Assembly (NCBI GenBank): GCA_903908785.1
Contig: CAIVTL010000202.1
Span: forward strand, 1-16,840
Direction of reading: 5' to 3'
DNA: 16,840 nucleotides
Source of the DNA: Caldifarciminota bacterium
Lineage (GTDB): Bacteria; Hydrothermota; Tepidihabitantia; Tepidihabitantales; Tepidihabitantaceae
Shown here: one piece after another, positions 1 to 6,129 of the stretch
How the letters are laid out: each line of letters starts with the position of its first letter
How positions within the stretch are numbered: position 1 is the stretch's first letter
Program-made: the position numbers and the translations under genes
The notes under the pieces: model-generated
The model's database searches: none
What the model was told of the DNA's origin: nothing
The model's input: only the letters and a program-made list of their open reading frames with translations

Positions 1-20
1 CGGAATGACGGCCGGTCGGG

Positions 21-58
21 CATTTTGCATTTTGATATCTGCATTTTGCACTTTGACT
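21..58. repeat. 7-bp-period tandem array (CATTTTG family)
   Basis: Five phased 7-mers run from 21 (CATTTTG, CATTTTG, ATATCTG, CATTTTG, CACTTTG) with a short tail. The same unit family recurs at 12269-12310 and 13468-13509, where it encodes signal-peptide hydrophobic cores. Here it lies outside any recognised gene, downstream of the minus-strand propeller gene. Confidence 0.85.
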
Positions 59-59
59 T

Positions 60-105
60 GCGGCCTCCGAGGCCGCGCTATGTAATCTGCGTAATCTGTG
101 GATAG
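60..105. repeat. GC-rich hairpin and 9-bp repeat downstream of the propeller gene
   Basis: A palindrome at 60-76 (arms GCGGCC/GGCCGC around TCCGA) is followed by 9-bp units AATCTGCGT and AATCTGTGG at 84-101. The 9-bp family reappears in the opposite orientation at 3551-3577. The hairpin lies about 60 bases past the stop of the minus-strand gene and could slow transcription, but no T-run follows it, so a terminator is not claimed. Confidence 0.5.
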
Positions 106-135
106 CCTCAGAGACCCTGTCCGCTATCGGACCTG

Positions 136-2535
136 CTACCTTTGCATCACCAGCTTCTGCGAGGTCGTGAAGCCGTCGGCGGTGAGGGTGACAAAGTAGA
201 TGCCGGGCGGCAGGCGTCGACCGGAGTCGTCGGTGCCGTCCCAGGAGATTGACGATTGACGATTGACGATTGACGATTGGCCGAAGGTGCGGACCCGACG
301 GCCCGTCGCGTCGGAGACCGATACCCTTGCCGGGCTGTTGGCTGAAAGCTGATAGCTGATAGCTGTCTGCGTGCGGAACGGATTGGGCCGGACTTCGAGC
401 CGTCCGGGCCGCTCGGCATGGGCAGGGCGGTCTTCGATTCCCAGCGCCGAATCGCGGATTACGGCGAGATTGTGGGACCATGTGTTGGCCACGTACACGC
501 GGTCGTGGGCCGGCTCGCAGACCGCGTTGGTCGGTGCCTCACCGACAAAGATATGCCCAAGCATGGAGTCGCTGGCGCCGTCAATCACGTTGATGTTGCC
601 CGCGCCTTCAACCGCACAGAAGACCTTGTTGTCGACCGGGTTGTACGCGAAGGAAACCGGGTAGTAGCCGGTCGTGAGGGTGCGAATCACCTGGTTCGAC
701 GTCCCGCCAATCACGCTCACCGTGTTGCTCATCTCGTTCGCGCAGTAAACCTTGTTATCCTGTGGGTTGTATTCCAGGCCCATCGGCCGCGTGCCGGTGG
801 GAACCCGCGTGATAATCTCGTCCGTAGCGCCGTTCACGATTGTCACGTTGTTGCTGTCGTAGCCGGCGAAATAGACCTTGTCGTCCTGCGGGTTGTAGAC
901 GTCGGCCCCACTCGAGGCGCCGAGCGGGATGGTGTTGATGACCGCGTTCGATGCGCCGTCGATGACGCTCGCGTTCATGTCGTCCCAGTTGGTGCAGTAA
1001 ATCTTATTGTGCTGCGGGTTGTAGAGCAGCGAACCGGGATAGTGCCCGACCGGGACAGTGGCGAGAATCGCATTCGTCGCGCCGTCAATCACCGCAACAT
1101 GATTGCTGCCGTTGGCCGCGCAGTAGACCTTGTCGTTCTGCGGGTTGTAACAGAGACTGAGGCATTCGGTCCCGGCCGCCAGCGTTGTGATGACCTCGTC
1201 CGACACGGCGTCAATGACCGTCACGCTGTTGCCGGTGAAGTTGCAGCAATAGACCTTGCTGTCCTGCGGGTTCAGACACAAGCCATAGGGCTCCGCGCCG
1301 ACCGGAACGGTCGCAGCCGCCCGGTTGGTGGCACAGTCGATTACCGTCACGGTATTGCTCCCCTGGTTCGCGCAGTAGACCCGGCCGCGCGCGGGGTCGT
1401 AGCACAGGGAATAAGGCATGGAGTCGGACGCCACGGTTGTGAAAACCTGGTTCGAAGCCCCATCGAGCACGGTCAGGTTCATGCTCCCGTGGTTCGCGCA
1501 ATAGACGTGGCCGCGCTGCGGGTTGTAGCACAGGGCCCACGGTGTCGTCCCGGCCGCGGGCGTCGCGACCACGGCGTTCGAGACCCCGCCAATCACCGAA
1601 ACGCTGCTGCCGTCACCGTTGGCGCAGTAGACCTTGTCGTCACCGGCGTTGTAGCACAAGGCTCGCGGCGTGGCTCCCACCCCAACCGTCGTAAGCACCG
1701 CGTTCGAGGCCCCGCCGATGACCGTCACGTTCGCGGTGACCATGTTGGCGGCGTAGACCTTGTCGTCCGCCGAGTTCCAGCAGAGCGCGCAGGGGTCGGT
1801 CCCGACCGTGACGGTCGTGACCACGGCGTTCGAGGCCCCGTCAATCACGGTCACGCTGCCGCCGTCGCCGTTCGCGGCGTAGACCTTGTTGTCCGCGGCG
1901 TTGTAGCAGAGCGCGCAGGGATGGGCGCCGGTCGCCGGTGTCGCGATGACCGCATTCGTGGCGCCGTCGATTATCGTCACGTTGTTGTCGCTGTAACTTG
2001 CGCAGTAGACCTTGTTGTTCTGCGGGTTGCAGCACAGGGCCCAGGGCGCCATCCCGGTCGGGACGGTCGTGATGACTGAATTGGTCGCGCCGTCAATCAC
2101 CGTGACCGTTCCGGGATAACCGTTGTTCGCACAGTAGACCTTATTGCTCTGCGGGTCGTAGCAGAGCGCGTTGGGCTGGGTGCCGACCGGGATTGTCGCG
2201 ACCGTCGTGTTCGTCGCGCCGTCGATAACGGTCACGGTGCCGCGAGCGTTGTTCGCGCAATAGACGCGGTCATTCTGCGAGTTCCAGCACAGCGCCTCGG
2301 GTGCCGAGTCGACCGGAATCGTCAGGAGATAGTGGCCGGTCGCGCCATCAATGACCGTCACGTTCGCGCTGCCGTCGTCGGCGCAGAAGACTTCGTTGTC
2401 TGTCGAATCGTACGCCACCGCGCAGGGCCCGAACATGTGGAAACCCAGGGGAATCTTCGTCTCGAGGTACTGCGCCCGTGCCATCCCGGCCACCAATCCG
2501 GCCACCACCACGACCGCGACAAGATATCGATTCAT
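136..2535 (-). CDS. Secreted YVTN-type beta-propeller protein with C-terminal FlgD-Ig-like sorting module
   Basis: A 799-aa protein. The start at 2535 is chosen because GGAGGAG lies five bases upstream and a clear signal peptide follows (MNRYLVAVVVVAGLVAGMARA, cleavage probably after ARA). A longer frame to 2604 would begin inside the promoter. From about residue 22 to 695 come some 16 repeats of about 42 residues of the type NPQDNKVYCANx..VTVIDGATNxVxTTVPVG..P.ALCYN, which match YVTN/YncE-type propeller blades. Sixteen blades suggest two stacked propellers. Most blades carry Cys in VYCAN and in LCYN. The last 100 residues look like a FlgD-type Ig domain (SDATGRR, SWDGTDDSGRRLPPGIYFV, ending KLVMQR), as used for surface export or anchoring. 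Two 7-bp arrays lie within that domain. The role is probably surface display or adhesion; the ligand is unknown. It is monocistronic on this strand. Confidence 0.9.
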   Translation of the reverse strand: MNRYLVAVVVVAGLVAGMARAQYLETKIPLGFHMFGPCAVAYDSTDNEVFCADDGSANVTVIDGATGHYLLTIPVDSAPEALCWNSQNDRVYCANNARGTVTVIDGATNTTVATIPVGTQPNALCYDPQSNKVYCANNGYPGTVTVIDGATNSVITTVPTGMAPWALCCNPQNNKVYCASYSDNNVTIIDGATNAVIATPATGAHPCALCYNAADNKVYAANGDGGSVTVIDGASNAVVTTVTVGTDPCALCWNSADDKVYAANMVTANVTVIGGASNAVLTTVGVGATPRALCYNAGDDKVYCANGDGSSVSVIGGVSNAVVATPAAGTTPWALCYNPQRGHVYCANHGSMNLTVLDGASNQVFTTVASDSMPYSLCYDPARGRVYCANQGSNTVTVIDCATNRAAATVPVGAEPYGLCLNPQDSKVYCCNFTGNSVTVIDAVSDEVITTLAAGTECLSLCYNPQNDKVYCAANGSNHVAVIDGATNAILATVPVGHYPGSLLYNPQHNKIYCTNWDDMNASVIDGASNAVINTIPLGASSGADVYNPQDDKVYFAGYDSNNVTIVNGATDEIITRVPTGTRPMGLEYNPQDNKVYCANEMSNTVSVIGGTSNQVIRTLTTGYYPVSFAYNPVDNKVFCAVEGAGNINVIDGASDSMLGHIFVGEAPTNAVCEPAHDRVYVANTWSHNLAVIRDSALGIEDRPAHAERPGRLEVRPNPFRTQTAISYQLSANSPARVSVSDATGRRVRTFGQSSIVNRQSSISWDGTDDSGRRLPPGIYFVTLTADGFTTSQKLVMQR
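247..279. repeat. 7-bp array (GATTGAC x4+) inside the sorting domain
   Basis: Four exact GATTGAC units at 247-274 and a fifth partial one. On the coding (minus) strand they encode SSIVNRQSSI, about residues 753-763, inserted between the RRVRTFG strand and the WDGTDDSG loop of the FlgD-Ig-like domain. Confidence 0.9.
341..365. repeat. 7-bp array (GCTGATA x3+) inside the sorting domain
   Basis: Units GCTGAAA, GCTGATA, GCTGATA and GCTG run from 341. On the minus strand they encode ISYQLSA, about residues 724-732. The array lies 60 bases from the GATTGAC array but is built from a different unit. Confidence 0.8.
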
Positions 2536-2579
2536 TGCTCCTCCGTCGATGCTGTCTGCTGTTTTCGCCAAAGTGCCAC

Positions 2580-2608
2580 AGTATAGCGCAGCACCGGGCC
2601 TCAATCAA
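2580..2608 (-). promoter_or_regulatory. Sigma-70-type promoter of the propeller gene
   Basis: Read on the minus strand, TTGATT (2608-2603) and TATACT (2585-2580) are separated by exactly 17 bases. Initiation near 2573 would give a leader of about 38 bases that includes the GGAGGAG site before the start at 2535. Confidence 0.7.
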
Positions 2609-2942
2609 CGGGCATTCCGGGCCACAAACCCGATATTGAACCACCAAGCCACCAAGAACACCAAGCAGAAAGAGGCCATATCCTGCCGCACCCTCTTTGT
2701 GGTGAGTTCCTATGTCGGATTCAGGGCCGGGGCAGGCAGTGTGGGACGACGAGTGTGAAGCATCCTCTCCTCAGTCGGCCAAGCCTGCTGCGGGCGAAGG
2801 ATGTCAGCCATACCCGACCGCCCCGCTTGCCATCCACCCCGGCGGGCCGTTTCTTGACTTGCTCGGACATCCGGCCGCGCCATTCCAGATTGTAGATTCC
2901 AGATTCAGAATTAGCCATGAGGACGGTGGCTCCCTACGTTTC
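2609..2942. other. Divergent intergenic region with repeats
   Basis: No credible gene is seen. The region holds a CCACCAAG-type array of 8-9 bp period at about 2639-2668, a 7-bp array at 2886-2913 (CAGATTG, TAGATTC, CAGATTC, AGAATTA), and a 19-bp segment at 2848-2866 that is repeated with one mismatch at 2937-2955, where it carries the rpmH -35 box. Open frames here lack codon and homology character. Confidence 0.6.
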
Positions 2943-2971
2943 TTGACTTGCCCGGTCAGTCGGCCTATAAT
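2943..2971 (+). promoter_or_regulatory. Sigma-70 promoter of the rpmH-rnpA-yidD-yidC-jag cluster
   Basis: TTGACT at 2943-2948 and a perfect TATAAT at 2966-2971, 17 bases apart. Initiation near 2978 leaves a leader of only about 12 bases, just enough for the GAGGA ribosome binding site at 2979-2983. Confidence 0.85.
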
Positions 2972-2989
2972 CCCGGCTGAGGAATACCC

Positions 2990-3127
2990 ATGCCCAAAAG
3001 AACATATCAACCGTCTAACATCAGCCGCAAGCGTACTCACGGGTTCCGGGCCCGGATGCAGACGCCCGGAGGCCGTAACGTCATTAACCGCCGCCGCGCA
3101 AAGGGCCGCAAACGCCTGGCCGTATGA
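2990..3127 (+). CDS. rpmH: Large ribosomal subunit protein bL34
   Basis: A 45-aa basic protein beginning MPKRTYQPSNISRKRTHGF and continuing with RARMQTPGGRNVINRRRAKGRKRL, the standard bL34 sequence at normal length. GAGGA lies six bases before the ATG. It is the first gene after the strong promoter and its stop is directly followed by the rnpA start, the arrangement usual in bacteria. bL34 is a small 23S rRNA-binding protein of the 50S subunit. Confidence 0.98.
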   Translation: MPKRTYQPSNISRKRTHGFRARMQTPGGRNVINRRRAKGRKRLAV

Positions 3128-3511
3128 ATGGTCGAGTCCCTGGCTCGAAACGAAATCCTGCGCCGGCGACGAGACGTGTCCCGGGTGAGGCGATTGGGCG
3201 CAAAGTCCGGCACGCGGCTCCTCAGCCTGCGCTGCGCCCCGCAGACTGATTCGCCGACCGACAATCCAGGTCCGTCAAACCTGCCGCCCCGCCGCGTGGC
3301 GTTCCTTCTGCCGCGTGCAGTCGGCAACGCGGTGGCCCGGAATCGCCTGAAGCGCCGGCTACGCGAAATCTATCGTCGGAACAAGGACTTGTTCCCGACC
3401 GGGTTTGACTATCTTGTCCAGCCGACCCCCGCCGCCGGCAGACTCTCCTTTGCGGAATTGCTGGAACAGGTACGTCTGGCTGCCCGGCCGAAGCCAGAGG
3501 TCAGAAGCTAG
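3128..3511 (+). CDS. rnpA: Ribonuclease P protein component
   Basis: A 127-aa basic protein, the protein cofactor that helps RNase P RNA remove 5' leaders from pre-tRNAs. The diagnostic RNR motif ARNRLKRRLRE lies at about residues 70-80. The preceding RVAFLLPRAVGNAV corresponds to the central beta-sheet strand and the conserved G-AV-RN. The ATG at 3128 directly follows the rpmH stop; an overlapping ATG at 3124 is in the wrong frame. The segment between the first helix and the RNR motif (about residues 38-52, PQTDSPTDNPGPSNL) is longer and looser than usual. The last residues, PEVRS, and the stop codon are supplied by a 7-bp array that continues into the intergenic space, so the natural C-terminus may have been replaced. 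Confidence 0.95.
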   Translation: MVESLARNEILRRRRDVSRVRRLGAKSGTRLLSLRCAPQTDSPTDNPGPSNLPPRRVAFLLPRAVGNAVARNRLKRRLREIYRRNKDLFPTGFDYLVQPTPAAGRLSFAELLEQVRLAARPKPEVRS

Positions 3512-3531
3512 ATGCTAGAAATCAGAAGTGG
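3490..3531. repeat. 7-bp array across the rnpA stop codon
   Basis: Six phased units from 3490: GAAGCCA, GAGGTCA, GAAGCTA, GATGCTA, GAAATCA, GAAGTGG. The array encodes the end of RnpA and provides its TAG. Confidence 0.8.
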
Positions 3532-3546
3532 GGACGCGGAGAGGAC

Positions 3547-3618
3547 CTATCCACAGATTCCGCAGATTACGCAGATTCTTCGGCCCGAACCCCAGAACCC
3601 TTGAACCCCAGAACCCTC
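3547..3618. repeat. 9-bp array and 16-bp repeat between rnpA and yidD
   Basis: CCACAGATT, CCGCAGATT and ACGCAGATT occupy 3551-3577, preceded by CTAT, so that 3547-3555 reads CTATCCACA (one mismatch to the DnaA box TTATCCACA). From 3587 a GAACCCCAGAACCCTT unit is repeated at 3603. Together with the 3490-3531 array this fills almost the whole 111-base rnpA-yidD gap. Confidence 0.75.
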
Positions 3619-3622
3619 CCCT

Positions 3623-3904
3623 ATGGCCTCGTTTCTTAGGCTGCTCGTCCGGCTCTACCAATGCACACTGGGCGTGGTCCTGCCGAACTCGTGCCGGTAT
3701 CAGCCGACCTGCTCGCACTACGCGCTGGACGCCCTGGCCGAGCACGGCGCGGTCAGGGGCACGTGGCTGACGGTGAAGCGCATCCTGCGCTGCCATCCCT
3801 TTGCCCGCGGCGGTTATGACCCAATCCCGGTGAAAGTCCGAAGTCCGAAGCTCGAAGACCGAAGTTCGGACCTTGCGGCGGAACGGAGAACGACGACCGG
3901 ATGA
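3623..3904 (+). CDS. yidD: Membrane protein insertion efficiency factor YidD
   Basis: A 93-aa protein of the YidD (DUF37) family, which helps YidC-dependent insertion at the inner membrane. The signature CRYQPTCSHY is at residues 24-33, followed by LAEHGAVRG and ILRCHPFARGGYDPIP, with the expected cysteines. Its place between rnpA and yidC is the conserved one. Stop and yidC start overlap as ATGA, so the two are probably translationally coupled. The start lacks an obvious Shine-Dalgarno site, probably because the upstream DNA is repeat; the first hydrophobic residues (ASFLRLLVRLYQ) fit the family's amphipathic N-terminus. The tail after PIPV (residues 70-93) is largely encoded by a 7-bp array. 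Confidence 0.93.
   Translation: MASFLRLLVRLYQCTLGVVLPNSCRYQPTCSHYALDALAEHGAVRGTWLTVKRILRCHPFARGGYDPIPVKVRSPKLEDRSSDLAAERRTTTG
3832..3873. repeat. 7-bp array (CGAAGTC family) encoding the YidD tail
   Basis: Six phased units: GAAAGTC, CGAAGTC, CGAAGCT, CGAAGAC, CGAAGTT, CGGACCT. In the yidD frame they give KVRSPKLEDRSSDL. Confidence 0.85.
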
Positions 3905-5574
3905 AGAACCAGTCTGACTCGAATTCGCTGACTACCATCATTGGTTTTGTGCTCGTGGCCGTCATTCTCATCGGCTCGCAGATGCTGCTCAAGCCAAAGC
4001 GGCCCCAGCCACAGCCGGCAGCGACACCAGCCCAGGCGCAGCCCCAGCCGGCCGAAACCGCGGGAGGCAGACCGCCGGCGAGCGCTTCCCAGTCCTCAGT
4101 CCCCAACCCCCAGTCCCTGACCCCTGGCCCCGCTCTTCTCGCCCCGCTTTCGGCCGAGCCCGTGCCCGAGTCCATCGTGGTGCTGGAGAATGCCCTGCTG
4201 CGGGTTGAGTTCTCAAACATCGGCGGCACGGTCAAGTCCGCCCTGCTGAAGAAATACGACGCGGAGGTCGTGCCGTCCGGCAAGTACCTGCTCGGCACGG
4301 CAGTGCTCCTGCCCCAGGGTTGGTTCAATGCGGCGGGCACTCCGATGAGAGTTGCGGCAACCGACAGTTCCGTCACTTTCACGGCGCGCGCCGACAGCCT
4401 GACCATTACCAAAACCTTCACGCTGCGCCAGGACTACACACTCGACCACCGGGTTTCGATCGCGGGCCCGGGCCTGGGCTTCGCCATCGACGGCATGGCC
4501 GGGCTCGCCCTGACCGAGAAAAACGTAAAGGAAGGCCTCCTTCACTTCCATTTCTACTCAAAGGTCGGCAAGAAACTCCACCAGACGCCGTCCCACCAGT
4601 TGAAGAAGCCGCAGGGCAAGTGCGACTCCGCCGACTGGGTCGGCATCAAGTCCAAGTACTTCCTGCTCGCGGTCATCGCCTGCGGCCGGACGTTCGATTC
4701 GACCTACGCCGTCGCGCTCGATGACGGACGGGTGGGGTTCAGCGCGGTGGTGCGCAAGCCGGCCCCGGAGACGCAGTTCACGGTCTACCTCGGCCCGATT
4801 GAGTACAACCGGCTGCGCGCGTTCGGCATCGGGCTCGACAACGTCGTCGGACTAGGCTGGACCCGACCGCTTGCCGTCGCCATGCTCTGGTTCCTGCGCC
4901 TGCTGTACAGTATCGTTCGGAACTGGGGCGTGGCCATCATCGTCTTCTCAATCCTGATGAAGGTGGCATTCTACCCGCTTACCCGCACCCAGACCAAGCA
5001 GATGCGCCAGATGCAACTCCTCCAGCCCAAGCTCAACGAACTGAAGGTGAAGTACAAGAACGACGCGCAGAAGCTCAACTCCGAAACGATGCAGCTCTAC
5101 AAGCTGTACAAGATCAACCCCGCGTCCGGCTGCCTGCCGCTGCTGATCCAGATGCCGGTGTTCTGGGCCCTGTACGCGGTCTTAAGAAACGCCATCGAGA
5201 TGCGCGGGGCCGCGCTCGGGTTGTGGCTGAAGGACTTGTCACAGCCCGACGTACTCTTCGGTCACCTGCCGTCCGCCCTACCGATGGTCGGTGGCGCCGC
5301 AATCGGGCTGGTGCCGATCCTGATGGGCGCGTCGTCCATCGTCCAGACCCTCATGACGTCCACCGACAAGAAGAACCTCGCCATGACCATCATCATGCCG
5401 CTGTTCATCACCCTCATCTTCCTGAACATGCCCAGCGGCCTGCAGCTTTACTGGTTCATGTACAACGTTCTCTCAATCGGAGAGACCGTCATCACCATGA
5501 AAGGAGGATTGCCATGGCGCAAGTTGAAGAGCAGGATGGAGCCGTCCATGGTCACGGCACCGCCTCCGAAGTAG
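3901..5574 (+). CDS. yidC: Membrane protein insertase YidC (Oxa1 family)
   Basis: A 557-aa inner-membrane insertase close in length to that of E. coli. TM1 is at about residues 11-30. A Pro/Ala/Gln-rich linker (33-80) follows, then the periplasmic beta-domain (about 80-310). The Oxa1 core starts at NWGVAIIVFSILMKVAFYPL; the positively charged groove residue (Arg in E. coli) is Lys354. Then come the QTKQMRQMQLLQPK coiled cytoplasmic region, INPASGCLPLLIQMPVFWALY, and the last helices with MPSGLQLYWFMYNVLS. Part of the linker (SQSSVPNPQSLTPGP) comes from a 7-bp array. The start overlaps the yidD stop (ATGA). The last 61 bases overlap jag, whose ribosome binding site lies inside yidC. Confidence 0.97.
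   Translation: MKNQSDSNSLTTIIGFVLVAVILIGSQMLLKPKRPQPQPAATPAQAQPQPAETAGGRPPASASQSSVPNPQSLTPGPALLAPLSAEPVPESIVVLENALLRVEFSNIGGTVKSALLKKYDAEVVPSGKYLLGTAVLLPQGWFNAAGTPMRVAATDSSVTFTARADSLTITKTFTLRQDYTLDHRVSIAGPGLGFAIDGMAGLALTEKNVKEGLLHFHFYSKVGKKLHQTPSHQLKKPQGKCDSADWVGIKSKYFLLAVIACGRTFDSTYAVALDDGRVGFSAVVRKPAPETQFTVYLGPIEYNRLRAFGIGLDNVVGLGWTRPLAVAMLWFLRLLYSIVRNWGVAIIVFSILMKVAFYPLTRTQTKQMRQMQLLQPKLNELKVKYKNDAQKLNSETMQLYKLYKINPASGCLPLLIQMPVFWALYAVLRNAIEMRGAALGLWLKDLSQPDVLFGHLPSALPMVGGAAIGLVPILMGASSIVQTLMTSTDKKNLAMTIIMPLFITLIFLNMPSGLQLYWFMYNVLSIGETVITMKGGLPWRKLKSRMEPSMVTAPPPK
4088..4129. repeat. 7-bp array (CCCAGTC family) in the YidC linker
   Basis: Six units from 4088: CCCAGTC, CTCAGTC, CCCAACC, CCCAGTC, CCTGACC, CCTGGCC. 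It lies between TM1 and the periplasmic domain, a tolerant place. Confidence 0.8.
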
Positions 5575-6059
5575 GCGAGGTCCCACCGGCCCCACCGGCC
5601 GTGCCGTCGGAGCCGGAACTCATCCGGCAGGAAGTCCAGTTTCTCGCCAGCCAAATCGGCATCCGCGCCCGGGTTGACGTGGAACTGCACCCCGAAGGAT
5701 ACTACGCGAACATCCGGGCGCGACGCTCAAGCGGAATCGTCATCGGTCGCCACGGCGCTACGCTTGAGGCCATCGGCCATATCGTTCGCCTGATGGCCGC
5801 CCGGCACTACCCGAACGTCCCGCCGGTAATCATCGACATCGCCGGCTACCGGCAGCGCCGCGCGAGCTTCCTGCGCATGAAGGCTTCGGCCATCGCCCGG
5901 GTTGTGCTCGAAGGCGGCCGCGAGATGGCGCTTGAGCCGCTCACCTTCGAGGAAATGGAGATTGTCCAGGACGAACTCAAGAGAATCCCCGGAGTCCGGG
6001 CCCACGCGGTCGGCGAAGGGTCCCCGCGTAACGTCATAATCTCCCCGGCGAAGAAATGA
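5514..6059 (+). CDS. jag: RNA-binding protein KhpB/Jag (KH + R3H)
   Basis: A 181-aa protein. The start at 5514 is supported by AAAGGAGG at 5500-5507, six bases upstream and inside yidC; the open frame itself extends further up as an accidental overlap. After an acidic/proline-rich N-terminus a short conserved stretch (LIRQEVQFLASQIGI) opens the KH domain, whose GxxG loop is GRHG at 78-81 (SGIVIGRHGATLEAIGHIV). The R3H domain follows (RMKASAIARVVLEGGREMALEPLTFEEMEIVQDELK, ending GSPRNVIISP). The long Jag-N domain of Firmicutes is absent. KhpB proteins bind many transcripts and affect cell envelope functions in other bacteria; the position after yidC is conserved. Confidence 0.93.
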   Translation: MAQVEEQDGAVHGHGTASEVGEVPPAPPAVPSEPELIRQEVQFLASQIGIRARVDVELHPEGYYANIRARRSSGIVIGRHGATLEAIGHIVRLMAARHYPNVPPVIIDIAGYRQRRASFLRMKASAIARVVLEGGREMALEPLTFEEMEIVQDELKRIPGVRAHAVGEGSPRNVIISPAKK

Positions 6060-6068
6060 CGCGCGGCA

Positions 6069-6090
6069 GCGGGACGCGGGTGCGTCCCGC
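6069..6090 (+). terminator. Perfect 9-bp GC-rich hairpin between jag and mnmE
   Basis: Arms GCGGGACGC (6069-6077) and GCGTCCCGC (6082-6090) enclose a GGGT loop, ten bases past the jag stop. No T-run follows (the next bases are a CAATTCC 7-bp array), so it may be a pausing, processing or weak termination site rather than a standard intrinsic terminator. Confidence 0.45.
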
Positions 6091-6125
6091 CAATTCCCAA
6101 TTGCGAATTCCTAATTCCTAACGAA
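6091..6125. repeat. 7-bp array (CAATTCC family) before mnmE
   Basis: CAATTCC, CAATTGC, GAATTCC, TAATTCC, TAACGAA: five phased units directly after the hairpin and just before the presumed GTG start of mnmE. Confidence 0.8.
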
Positions 6126-6129
6126 GACC

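Noticed and set aside
53..86. Promoter with TTGACT at 53 and TATGTA at 79
   Set aside because: Spacer would be 20 bases and the -35 match belongs to the CATTTTG/TTGAC-like repeat; no gene follows on the plus strand.
670..1470. tRNA-like GGTTCGA motifs
   Set aside because: They are codons of the blade repeats (SNAV/SNQV regions) and lack acceptor, D and anticodon arms.
418..2079. 553-codon open frame on the plus strand opposite the propeller gene
   Set aside because: It mirrors the blade repeats of the minus-strand gene, gives Val/Arg/His-rich low-complexity sequence, and has no ribosome binding site or family resemblance. The minus-strand gene has signal peptide, promoter and domain evidence.
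2536..2604. Longer start (2604) for the propeller protein
   Set aside because: It would place the start inside the -35/-10 region and put 23 unrelated residues before a proper signal peptide. GGAGGAG before 2535 decides the start.
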